Shown: positions 56,001-64,000 of the stretch, in pieces
How positions within the stretch are numbered: the first letter of the stretch is position 1
How the letters are laid out: the number at the start of each line of letters is the position of its first letter
Origin: Crocinitomicaceae bacterium
GTDB taxonomy: Bacteria; Bacteroidota; Bacteroidia; Flavobacteriales_D; Crocinitomicaceae
Direction: 5' to 3'
Assembly (NCBI GenBank): GCA_024643365.1
Contig: JAHENC010000006.1
Location: 62,001 to 126,000 of the forward strand
DNA: 64,000 nt
The notes under the pieces: generated by a model
Databases searched by the model: none
The model's input: the letters and a program-made list of their open reading frames with translations, nothing else
Told to the model about the DNA's origin: nothing
Position numbers and translations under genes: made by a program

Positions 56001-57509
56001 ATGATTGATTTCGATTTATACGAAGCAAAGAAGCTTTACCCTTTTCAGGAACAAACCGTCAACCAAGTTCTAGATGAACTTCGGAAAAACGGCAATAATT
56101 TTAATTTACTTTACCAACTTCCAACTGGAGGTGGTAAAACAGTTATTTTCTCTGAAATAGCTCGTAGATTCATTGAACAGTGGGGTAAAAAAGTGCTTAT
56201 TTTAACGCACAGAATTGAACTTTCCGTTCAAACATCCCAACAGTTATCAGCCATTAAGGTAGCAAACAAGGTCATTAATTCAGAAGTAAAACATTTGGAT
56301 GACCAGGACGAGTATCAATGTTTCATCGCTATGGTGGAGACCTTGAATAACCGTTTAAACGAAAACGACAACTTCATTGCTGACGTTGGATTGGTAATTG
56401 TCGATGAAGCTCATTACAATAGTTTTAGAAAAATCTTCCAGTTTTACGAAGATGCCAATATTTTGGGTGTAACCGCTACACCTTTAAGTTCGAATAGAAA
56501 CCTACCATTAAAAGACAATTACAACAAACTATTGGTGGGAGAATCCATTTCGAATCTCATTGAAGGAGGATATTTATCCAATGCTGAAACCTACCAATAT
56601 GATGTCAATCTTCACGGATTGAAAATTGGGACAAACGGCGATTTCACCGTTAGTAGCTCTGACTTACTCTACAGCAACTTCTTTATGCAGGAAAAATTAA
56701 TTTTCGCATATGAAGAGGTTAGTTTAAATAAAAAAACACTGATTTTCAACGCGGGAATCGAAACTTCACGTCGCGTAGAAGATTCATTCAAGAAACTGAA
56801 ATACAACATTCGTCACCTGGACTCTACTTTCAGTGACAAAGACCGAAAGGACGTCATTCATTGGTTTAAAGTAACTCCTGGGGCGATATTAACATCCGTA
56901 GGAATCTTGACAACAGGATTTGATGAGCCAACGGTTGAATCCATTATCATTAACCGTGCAACGCGATCATTGACGCTTTACCACCAAATGATTGGACGTG
57001 GTTCCCGAAAACTCCCGAATAAAAGTGAATTTCAAATCATCGATTTAGGTAACAATGTTCGTCGTTTCGGTTATTGGCAAGATTACATCAATTGGCAGGA
57101 TGCTTTCAAATTTCCAGATCGATTTTTGGAATCCCGTATCTCTGAATTGGAGGACATGGAATTCGAAGTTGAATTTGAATTTCCAAAAGGATTTGACAAA
57201 TACATGCCATCGGCAATATTAGAAGAATTCAACATCAAGGATTGTTATTACGAATGTTTGGACCGAGGTGAAAAAGGAAAAGTTGCCATTGATTTATCCA
57301 TTGAAAACCACTTTAAAGCAATTCAATTGGCAGCAAAAGATTTAGATCATGCACTTGATTTAATGCAAGTTATACAAGATCATATCGAGCATAGATTGAA
57401 GCACTACACCAAGTGTATTTCCAAAAGCACAGATAACTATTTCAAGTTCCTCTTAGAAACATATAATCGTCAATTAGCACAAAAAATAAGATTGAATATC
57501 GAAGATTGA
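56001..57509 (+). CDS. DEAD/DEAH-box helicase (SF2)
   Basis: A 502-residue superfamily 2 helicase. Motif I is PTGGGKT (41-47), motif II is VDEAHYNSF, motif III-like is GVTATPL, motif V lies in TTGFDEPTVES and motif VI is HQMIGRGSRK. The N-terminal LYPFQEQTVNQVL is a Q-motif-like start. The last ~130 residues are helical and charged, without a recognised domain. It resembles the many small ATP-dependent DNA or RNA translocases of unknown role; a link to restriction or repair cannot be shown because no such partner lies beside it. Confidence 0.92.
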   Translation: MIDFDLYEAKKLYPFQEQTVNQVLDELRKNGNNFNLLYQLPTGGGKTVIFSEIARRFIEQWGKKVLILTHRIELSVQTSQQLSAIKVANKVINSEVKHLDDQDEYQCFIAMVETLNNRLNENDNFIADVGLVIVDEAHYNSFRKIFQFYEDANILGVTATPLSSNRNLPLKDNYNKLLVGESISNLIEGGYLSNAETYQYDVNLHGLKIGTNGDFTVSSSDLLYSNFFMQEKLIFAYEEVSLNKKTLIFNAGIETSRRVEDSFKKLKYNIRHLDSTFSDKDRKDVIHWFKVTPGAILTSVGILTTGFDEPTVESIIINRATRSLTLYHQMIGRGSRKLPNKSEFQIIDLGNNVRRFGYWQDYINWQDAFKFPDRFLESRISELEDMEFEVEFEFPKGFDKYMPSAILEEFNIKDCYYECLDRGEKGKVAIDLSIENHFKAIQLAAKDLDHALDLMQVIQDHIEHRLKHYTKCISKSTDNYFKFLLETYNRQLAQKIRLNIED

Positions 57510-57535
57510 TGCTTTTTCTGTAATTTTAAATGCAC

Positions 57536-58978
57536 ATGAAAAAAATCATTCTAATCTGTTTTTGTCTTTTACAGAGCCTCTCCTTTGCGCAAGGCGCAAA
57601 ACTAAAGACCTACCTCGACACAAAGCAATTTTATGCTCCAAATGTTGGGAATTACCTAGAGATATACATGCAGTTCGTGTCCTATTCCGTCGTGTACAAA
57701 AACGAAGGAAATGGATTGAGAGCAAAAGTCTTGATTTCGGTAGAAATTGCAGATAGCTCCAAAACAGTTTTTAGCGATCGATATGTTCTAGAATCCCCAG
57801 AGGCGATTGATAGCATACAAGACGATTTCTACGAAATCTTACGCGTCCAGTTAAACCCTGGCAAGTACTCATTGAAAATCAATTTGCTAGATGTCAACAA
57901 AGAAGATTCTGAAATTGCAGGAATCCTGCCTATTTCCATTGAAGATTTTTCTACGAACACCAAAATTTCCGATGTCCTTGTTGCGGAATATGCCTATCCA
58001 AGCGACCAACAAACCAATTTTGACAAATCGGGCTATCACATCATTCCGATGATTTCCAGTTTTTATGGGACAGATTCAAAAACGTTACCCGTTTATTTAG
58101 AATTATACGGAACAGAGAACATAAGTGACAGTACGTTTCTTTTATCACATCGCATCATCAACATGAAGGATGCAAGCGAAATGCCCGGATTCACACGCAC
58201 GAACACCATGCATAAATCTAGTGTCGTTCCCGTTTTTGAAACAATCAACATCGAAGAGTTAAATTCAGGAAACTATCAAATCGAATACCGTTTGACCAAT
58301 AACTCAAATGAAATACTTTCCATACAAACCTATGATTTCGAGCGAAGCAATGAGAACAATTACATGTTTACCATGGAAAATCTATTGCTAGATCCAGCCT
58401 TTCAATCATCGATACCCTCCGATTCAGTATTCTATTTCTTAGAAAGTTTAATCCCAATTTCGAAACCAGCGGAGATTAAAAATATTATTGAAACCCTGAA
58501 ATCAAAAAACATTGATGAAGCCCGTAAACATGTTCAAGGATATTGGGCGGTTTCAACACCCACTAATCCCTACGAATCGTGGATAAAATACAAGGCCCAA
58601 GTCATCTTTGTACAGAAAATCTACGGGAATAACTTTCAAGAAGGATTTGAAACAGATCGTGGACGTGTTTACTTGAAATATGGTGCACCAAACCAGGTGA
58701 ACGCAAGGGAATCCTCTCCATCAGAATATCCTTATGAGATTTGGACCTATAATAAAATTGGTGTCTACAGTAATAAACGATTTGTTTTTTACAATCCTGA
58801 CCTCGTAAACAATGCCTATCGCCTACTTCACTCTGATATGATTGGAGAGTTGAAGAATCCTGCATGGCCGCAGATTCTTGCTAAACGCAATACTTACAAT
58901 GGGAATGTGGATAATCCCAACCAAAACAATGTCAATCATTGGGGTGGTGATAGCAACGATTTATTTCGTCAATACTAG
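57536..58978 (+). CDS. GWxTD domain-containing exported protein
   Basis: A 480-residue exported protein. The signal peptide is MKKIILICFCLLQSLSFAQ. The C-terminal ~150 residues carry the GWxTD domain: YWAVSTPTNPYESWIKYKAQVIFVQ, then FQEGFETDRGRVYLKYGAPNQV and EIWTYNKIGVYSNKRFVFY. That domain is common in Bacteroidota and Acidobacteriota, with unknown role; the N-terminal half is beta-rich (VVYKNEGNGLRAKVLISVEIADS). ATGs at 57530 and 57536 are both possible; the second gives a regular signal peptide. It is 3 bases upstream of the GT2 gene. Confidence 0.85.
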   Translation: MKKIILICFCLLQSLSFAQGAKLKTYLDTKQFYAPNVGNYLEIYMQFVSYSVVYKNEGNGLRAKVLISVEIADSSKTVFSDRYVLESPEAIDSIQDDFYEILRVQLNPGKYSLKINLLDVNKEDSEIAGILPISIEDFSTNTKISDVLVAEYAYPSDQQTNFDKSGYHIIPMISSFYGTDSKTLPVYLELYGTENISDSTFLLSHRIINMKDASEMPGFTRTNTMHKSSVVPVFETINIEELNSGNYQIEYRLTNNSNEILSIQTYDFERSNENNYMFTMENLLLDPAFQSSIPSDSVFYFLESLIPISKPAEIKNIIETLKSKNIDEARKHVQGYWAVSTPTNPYESWIKYKAQVIFVQKIYGNNFQEGFETDRGRVYLKYGAPNQVNARESSPSEYPYEIWTYNKIGVYSNKRFVFYNPDLVNNAYRLLHSDMIGELKNPAWPQILAKRNTYNGNVDNPNQNNVNHWGGDSNDLFRQY

Positions 58979-58981
58979 CAG

Positions 58982-60007
58982 ATGGATACTTCTTTAGCAA
59001 TTGTCATACTCAATTTCAACGGAAAGCATCACCTTGAAACATATTTACCCAGTGTTTTATCCTATTCAAAGGAAATTCCAGTTTATGTTGCAGACAACGC
59101 AAGTACCGATGATTCTGTTTCGTTTATTCAAAGTCAATTCCCGCAAGTTCGCCTAATCCAACAAAACCGAAATTTTGGATTTGCTGGCGGTTACAATGTG
59201 GCGTTAGAGGAAATAAAAGGTCAATTCGATTATTACCTGCTACTCAATAGCGATGTAGAGGCAACTGAAAACTGGATCGAACCATTGAAGCAATTCATGG
59301 ACACCAATGAAAACACTGCTGCTTGTCAACCAAAAATAATGTCCTACAGGAACGAACACTCGTTTGAACATGCTGGTGCAGCTGGTGGATTTGTTGACTT
59401 GCACTATTTCCCCTTTTGTCGTGGTCGTATTTTTGACACACTTGAAAATGATGACCATCAATACGATTATAACGCGCCAGTAACATGGACATCAGGTGCA
59501 GCGATGCTCATTCGTTCAAATGTATTTCATCAAGTAAAAGGCTTTGACTCCGATTTCTTCGCGCACATGGAAGAAATTGACCTATGTATTCGGCTAGGAA
59601 ACCTTGGCTTTGAATTTCATTGTGTACCGGAAAGTACAGTATACCATTTAGGTGGAGGTACTCTTGATTATGATTCCCCAAAAAAAGTCTATTTGAATTT
59701 CCGAAACAGTCTTTTCATGTTGATAAAAAATCACGCTGGACTTTTATTTCCAAGTTTGTTTGTGCGCATGTGTTTAGATGGAATTGCTGCAGTAAAATTT
59801 CTACTTTCAGGAAAATACCAATTGACATGGATGGTGTTTTTAGCACACATGAATCTGTATGCACAATTTGGACGATTTTACAAAAAACGCCGTCAAATCA
59901 ATACCAAGGCAAGAAAATTCTATCGCTATAACGGCCGAATTATTTGGGATTATTACTTTTTAAAAAACAAGGTTTATTCGGCATTAAACAAACGAAAATT
60001 CAATTAA
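58982..60007 (+). CDS. Glycosyltransferase family 2 (rhamnosyltransferase-like)
   Basis: A 341-residue GT-A enzyme. The donor-binding start is LAIVILNFNGKHHLE, then ADNASTDDSVSFI, NRNFGFAGGYNVAL and the metal site LLLNSDVEA. WTSGAAMLIRSNVFHQVKGFDSDFFAHMEEIDLCIRLG is the conserved acceptor region of WbbL-type enzymes. It likely adds a sugar to a lipid-linked or envelope glycan. Start and stop are unusually tight: it starts 3 bases after the GWxTD gene and overlaps the GH92 gene by 1 nt. Confidence 0.9.
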   Translation: MDTSLAIVILNFNGKHHLETYLPSVLSYSKEIPVYVADNASTDDSVSFIQSQFPQVRLIQQNRNFGFAGGYNVALEEIKGQFDYYLLLNSDVEATENWIEPLKQFMDTNENTAACQPKIMSYRNEHSFEHAGAAGGFVDLHYFPFCRGRIFDTLENDDHQYDYNAPVTWTSGAAMLIRSNVFHQVKGFDSDFFAHMEEIDLCIRLGNLGFEFHCVPESTVYHLGGGTLDYDSPKKVYLNFRNSLFMLIKNHAGLLFPSLFVRMCLDGIAAVKFLLSGKYQLTWMVFLAHMNLYAQFGRFYKKRRQINTKARKFYRYNGRIIWDYYFLKNKVYSALNKRKFN

Positions 60008-63000
60008 TGAAAACGATAATCAGCATCATTTTTTGCGCGCTTGGCTTTCTATCATCCGCACAAGTAAACATTGTCTTGGAGGCGAGTGACAAAGCACAGA
60101 AAATCGTCGGTAAACCTTCCGACACATTTAATCCATACGTTTACGTCATGCCAACAATTGGTACAGGTGGACACGGTCACACTTTCCCTGGCGTTTGTGC
60201 TCCGTTCGGGATGATGCAATTAAGTCCAGATACACGTCATGATGGCTGGGATGGTTGTGGTGGATATCATTACTCCGATTCTGTGATTTATGGATTTAGT
60301 CATACACACTTAAGTGGAACTGGCGTACCTGATTATGCGGATTTATTGATTGTGCCTCAATCTGGAAAGAAGGCAAAACTTCTCCCAAAATACCAAGATG
60401 CAAAAAATGGATTTGGGTCCACGTTTTCACACAATAAGGAAAAAGCGCGCGCTGGATTTTATGAAGTTTATCTGGAGGATGAGCAAATCAATGTTCGTCT
60501 AACCACCAGTGAACGTTCTGGAATCCATGAATATACGTTTATGAACACCAAAGGAAAAAAGTTTATTCTATTGGATTTAGATTACAGAGACAAAGTACTT
60601 GACGCAGGATTCGAGATCATCAATAACACGAGTATCTCAGGAAAACGAGTTTCAGAAGCTTGGGCAAATGAACAACATTTTTATTTTCATATAGAAACCT
60701 CTACCCCGTTCAGTTCTGCCAAACCAGTAAAAATCGCAGGGACACATAAATTATTGCTCGAATTTCCGAAGGATACCAAAGTGCTTTATGTCAAGGTGGG
60801 GATGTCCCATGTGGATCAAAAAGGTGCTGCTCACAATCTTCAACTCGAAATCCCAGGATTTGATTTTATGCAAGTGTATTCGCGTAACATCGAAAAATGG
60901 AACAATGAATTAAGTAAAATCAAGGTTGAATCGTTGAATTTCGAAGATGCCATCATCTTTTACACAAGTTTATACCATTGCATGGTTGCTCCGAATTTAA
61001 TGAGCGACCTAGATGGACGATACCGTGGACGCGATCAAAAAATCCATCAGCTTGTGAAGGACAATCAATATACTGTCTTCTCCCTTTGGGATACCTATAG
61101 AGGAAATCACCCATTATTTACACTCATTCAACAAGAACGAACTACTCAATTTATTCGTACGTTCTTACGTCAATTTGACGAAGGAGGAGATCTTCCAGTC
61201 TGGGAATTAGCAGCTTGCGAAACGGAATGTATGATTGGTTACCATAGCGTTAGCGTCATTTCGGATGCTTACATGAAAGGATTGGATGGTAAAACAAAAA
61301 TTAGTGGAATGTCCTACGATTCAAAAAAAGCATTAAATGACATGCATTTCACGGCAAACATCAATGAACTTGGAAAACAAACCTACGCGAGTAACGGTTA
61401 TTTAAGTTCAAGCGATGAACCAGAATCCGTTTCTAAAACCTTGGAATATGCATACGACGATTTTTGCATCGCAGAAATGGCTGCAGCTATGGGAAATAAC
61501 GAAATGGCAAAAACGTACCATAAACGTAGTTTTTCCTTTGTCAATTTATTTGATCCAAACACAAAATTCATGCGCGCACGTCGCGGAGCACAATGGTATG
61601 GGCCGTTTGATCCTTCAGAAGTTAATTTTAACTACACCGAAGCCAACAGTTGGCAGTATTCCTTGTACGCACCACACGAAATTGAAGTCTTAACAAATTT
61701 GCTTGGCGGACGTGACTCATTGGAAGCTTGGTTGGACCGTTTATTTACCACGGAAATGAAATTGTCGGGACGCGAACAAGCGGACATCACCGGATTGATC
61801 GGTCAATATGCACATGGAAACGAACCGTCACATCACATGGCGTATTTATACAACTTCACCAATGCTCCGTATAAAACACAGTATTATGTTGATCGTATTT
61901 TAAAGGAAATGTATCACGCAAAACCAGATGGACTTTCCGGAAACGAGGACTGCGGACAAATGAGTGCTTGGTATGTATTAAGTTCACTCGGACTTTATCC
62001 AATCGCTCCTGGAAATACCATGTATCAAATTGGAAGACCTTTATTTAGCAAGGCAACAATCAAAGTGGACAACCAAACAAATTCAAAAATTGAAATCATT
62101 TGCAACAATCAGAGTGCGGTGAATTGCTATGTTGCTTCAGTAAAATGGAACGGGAAATTAATTCCAGATTTTCAAATTGACCATAAAACATTGATGCTTG
62201 GTGGAAAATTAGAATTTGAAATGACTGATATAAAACCGGAGAAATCGAACTACCCCCAAATGAACACTGTGGAAATACCTGCAGATGTAGTTCCTGCTCC
62301 ATTTATTAAAACAGAACAACGCATTTTCAACAACCAATTGTACTTAGAAATGGGTCATGTTGTTTTAAGTTCTACAGATAGTTATGAGTTAAAATACCGT
62401 TTGGAGAATGGCCCTTGGAACAATTATTCTCAACCAATCAAGATCGAGCAAACAACTACAGTAGATTTACAATTAATCAGAAAGAATGCAGATGGAATTA
62501 AAGCCGAAAGCGCCATAGTTTCGAGTCAATTCATCCGCAAAAATCCAAATGTTAATTTAACATTAGACACCAAGTATTCGAATCAATATGCAGCATCTGG
62601 AGAAAATGCACTTATTGATGGACTATATGGAGGAAATGAATTTAGAACCGGCGATTGGCAAGGTTATTATGGAAAAGATATCGTGGCAACCGTGACCTTC
62701 AAAGTACCTGTTTCGATTCATGAATTTGGTGTTTCATGCATCCGTGATCAGAAAGCATGGATTTTTCTACCAAAAGAAATCCGCTATGAAATTTCTTATG
62801 ATGGAATCACCTACCAAAATCCTCAAATTATTTTAATCCCATCAGCTACAAAAACGGATAAAAATCCATACAATCAGAAATTCACTCAAATACTTGAAAC
62901 CGACAAATCAAGAACCATTAAAAGCATTCGTTACACGATTGTGAATCCGGGAAATTGTCCAGATTGGCATTTAGGATCAGGGAATCCAACTTGGGTATTT

Positions 63001-63024
63001 TTGGACGAACTTATTATCAATTAA
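60007..63024 (+). CDS. GH92 family alpha-mannosidase-like hydrolase
   Basis: A 1005-residue exported enzyme. After a signal peptide (TIISIIFCALGFLSSAQ), the N-terminal domain reads FNPYVYVMPTIGTGGHGHTFPGVCAPFGMMQLSPDTRHDGWDGCGGYHYSD, followed by GFSHTHLSGTGVPDYADL, the clear GH92 signature of calcium-dependent alpha-1,2-mannosidases. The catalytic domain includes YSLWDTYRGNHPLFTL and NEDCGQMSAWYVLSSLGLYP. The last ~150 residues look like an F5/8-type discoidin domain (NQYAASGENALIDG). GH92 in Bacteroidota usually sits with susC/susD; here it follows a GT2 gene with a 1-nt overlap and no sus genes. ATG 60007 keeps the signal peptide. Confidence 0.93.
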   Translation: MKTIISIIFCALGFLSSAQVNIVLEASDKAQKIVGKPSDTFNPYVYVMPTIGTGGHGHTFPGVCAPFGMMQLSPDTRHDGWDGCGGYHYSDSVIYGFSHTHLSGTGVPDYADLLIVPQSGKKAKLLPKYQDAKNGFGSTFSHNKEKARAGFYEVYLEDEQINVRLTTSERSGIHEYTFMNTKGKKFILLDLDYRDKVLDAGFEIINNTSISGKRVSEAWANEQHFYFHIETSTPFSSAKPVKIAGTHKLLLEFPKDTKVLYVKVGMSHVDQKGAAHNLQLEIPGFDFMQVYSRNIEKWNNELSKIKVESLNFEDAIIFYTSLYHCMVAPNLMSDLDGRYRGRDQKIHQLVKDNQYTVFSLWDTYRGNHPLFTLIQQERTTQFIRTFLRQFDEGGDLPVWELAACETECMIGYHSVSVISDAYMKGLDGKTKISGMSYDSKKALNDMHFTANINELGKQTYASNGYLSSSDEPESVSKTLEYAYDDFCIAEMAAAMGNNEMAKTYHKRSFSFVNLFDPNTKFMRARRGAQWYGPFDPSEVNFNYTEANSWQYSLYAPHEIEVLTNLLGGRDSLEAWLDRLFTTEMKLSGREQADITGLIGQYAHGNEPSHHMAYLYNFTNAPYKTQYYVDRILKEMYHAKPDGLSGNEDCGQMSAWYVLSSLGLYPIAPGNTMYQIGRPLFSKATIKVDNQTNSKIEIICNNQSAVNCYVASVKWNGKLIPDFQIDHKTLMLGGKLEFEMTDIKPEKSNYPQMNTVEIPADVVPAPFIKTEQRIFNNQLYLEMGHVVLSSTDSYELKYRLENGPWNNYSQPIKIEQTTTVDLQLIRKNADGIKAESAIVSSQFIRKNPNVNLTLDTKYSNQYAASGENALIDGLYGGNEFRTGDWQGYYGKDIVATVTFKVPVSIHEFGVSCIRDQKAWIFLPKEIRYEISYDGITYQNPQIILIPSATKTDKNPYNQKFTQILETDKSRTIKSIRYTIVNPGNCPDWHLGSGNPTWVFLDELIIN

Positions 63025-63905
63025 GCTTTAAACATTCGCAGAATAGCAGGCAGGTTATTTTGCTTTAATATCGAATATTGCTTATCGACAGCACCAAACT
63101 TTCGGTAAAACTGAGCAATTGACTCGTTGTTTGAACCTACAAAATCTAAGGTGTGGTGTGTTTCTTGAATAGAAGAAATTTCCTGATCGATCATGGCATA
63201 CATCGCACCCAACTTTTTCCCTTCTGGCGTTGCCGTTCCTTTCAAAAAGTAAGATGTTCCTTTATACGAAATGAATGCTCCAGAAGCAATGAGAAGGCCA
63301 TTCAGATGAATGGTTCGGATCCTTAACATATCACGAAGTTGCGTTTCTTCCAACAAGATTGTTAATCGTCGCCAAACTTCCGATGTGAAGCCACGTAACT
63401 CTTCCCCTTTTTGTTTTCTAAAAAAAGTAATGAACTCAGAAACATCCGTTGACTCACCAAGAATTAATTCAGCAGGGATTTTCTTTAAAATCCGCTTCGC
63501 ATTGGTCGTGTAATTCGATTTGATTTCTTCAACACTATTAGACAAATCGAGCATTTGATATTTACCAAAAGATTGAAATACATTTTGATCGTCGGAATCC
63601 ACATTTAACTGAACATAACTTGCCGATGAAGATAAAAATTGAGCAATTTCTGTTAAATCCACTTGGCAATTCGATGTCATATGAAGGGATCGGATGAAGA
63701 AAGGTTGCAAACGATATGAAAATCCGAATTTTGAACTTTTTGGAATATTTAGAATGTAATTCCCGTCATCATCACAGAGCATTTCCCAATCTGGATGTAA
63801 AATCTCTTGAACCCAGGACAAAGAAAAAAAATCCAATTGCTCATCCGAAGCAACCATTTGATCCCATTTTCGTTTGTCTATATGTTGCGAGGCAAGAAGT
63901 TTCAA
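63021..63905 (-). CDS. FemAB/GNAT-like N-acyltransferase
   Basis: A 294-residue protein, cytosolic, with the two-lobe GNAT arrangement. The C-terminal lobe contains FLKGTATPEGKKLGAMYAMIDQEI and TLDFVGSNNESIAQFYRKFGAV, as in FemAB/peptidoglycan-bridge-like and lipopolysaccharide acyltransferase-type proteins. The N-terminal lobe has NYTTNAKRILKKI. Acyl or aminoacyl transfer to an envelope precursor is an inference from the family. The start codon is TTG, overlapping the stop of an upstream minus-strand frame (TTGA at 63902-63905). It converges with the GH92 gene by 4 nt. Confidence 0.78.
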   Translation of the reverse strand: MKLLASQHIDKRKWDQMVASDEQLDFFSLSWVQEILHPDWEMLCDDDGNYILNIPKSSKFGFSYRLQPFFIRSLHMTSNCQVDLTEIAQFLSSSASYVQLNVDSDDQNVFQSFGKYQMLDLSNSVEEIKSNYTTNAKRILKKIPAELILGESTDVSEFITFFRKQKGEELRGFTSEVWRRLTILLEETQLRDMLRIRTIHLNGLLIASGAFISYKGTSYFLKGTATPEGKKLGAMYAMIDQEISSIQETHHTLDFVGSNNESIAQFYRKFGAVDKQYSILKQNNLPAILRMFKA

Positions 63906-64000
63906 TTGTGAATTTTAAACGAAATTAACGGAATAAATTCAGTTTTAGTCTCTTCGAGGAATAAAGAATAAGGAACTTTCTCTTTTTTCTTAACTTCGTT
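63902..64000 (-). CDS. C-terminal fragment of a minus-strand gene
   Basis: On the minus strand the frame from 64000 to a TGA at 63904-63902 stays open for 32 codons, with a charged K/E-rich start and an EETKTEFIPLISFKIHN end. The stop overlaps the TTG start of the next gene (TTGA), as expected for two coupled genes. A second frame is also open for 24 codons, so the reading frame is uncertain. Nothing can be said about function. Confidence 0.35.
   Translation of the reverse strand, partial: NEVKKKEKVPYSLFLEETKTEFIPLISFKIHN

Noticed and set aside
55980-57509. Defence-island helicase
   Set aside because: The helicase has no nuclease, methylase or restriction partner nearby; its neighbours are RNA methylase and GWxTD genes, so a defence role is unsupported.

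Overview
The window comes from a Bacteroidota genome, most likely order Flavobacteriales; a Fluviicola/Crocinitomicaceae-like organism is my guess from general resemblance only. The evidence is AT-rich DNA, three large secreted proteins with type IX secretion (T9SS) type A or type B C-terminal signals, Bacteroidota -7 promoter boxes (TAnnTTTG) before many genes, few Shine-Dalgarno sites, and an alternative-type GlmU. Genes are packed tightly, often with 1-13 nt overlaps. I see no rRNA, tRNA, CRISPR array, insertion sequence, prophage or plasmid gene. No stretch over 300 bases lacks a gene; the longest gaps are about 160 bases (38489-38650, between divergent S8 peptidase and trxB) and 126 bases (1598-1723, the lon leader).

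Layout. 1-4584: end of a sodium/solute symporter, GlmU-like protein, Lon protease and a DCC-family protein. 4635-9942: secreted BNR-repeat protein, LolA-like protein, smpB (minus), recR. 9939-15031: lipid-type methyltransferase, START-domain protein, LptF/LptG-type permease and two glycosyltransferases. 15032-18718 (minus): ECF sigma factor, ffh, M50 protease and its coupled secreted partner. 18845-21716: three membrane proteins (CPBP protease, PAP2 phosphatase, GT39-type glycosyltransferase). 21771-26137: aminotransferase, DUF1801 protein, ispH, cobalamin adenosyltransferase, a small acidic DUF2795 gene with its own promoter and terminator, and an ACP phosphodiesterase-like protein. 26126-31663 (minus): two giant T9SS type B surface proteins. 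31771-35723: zwf-pgl-edd, the upper Entner-Doudoroff route without eda. 35724-43918: TerC-type membrane protein, subtilase, trxB, GNAT, S9 peptidase, FkbM methyltransferase and an unknown lipoprotein. 43915-55186: a long minus-strand run from a BamA-like lipoprotein through an amidohydrolase, a second subtilase, SnoaL-like protein, prmC, ligA, a conserved unknown and dapA to a VanX-like dipeptidase. 55216-63905: TrmH-type methyltransferase, helicase, GWxTD protein, GT2, GH92 and a FemAB/GNAT-type acyltransferase, followed by the end of one more minus-strand gene.

Most of this is housekeeping and envelope biology. Several genes serve the envelope: LolA-like, LptF/LptG-like, BamA-like, GlmU-like, DapA, VanX-like, glycosyltransferases, PAP2 and T9SS cargo. 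I found no clear undescribed system. The best leads are the paired-cysteine repeats shared by the two tandem T9SS type B proteins, the two subtilases with large insertions between catalytic Asp and His, the isolated acidic DUF2795 transcription unit, and a consistent set of fifteen TAnnTTTG boxes that corrects several gene starts.
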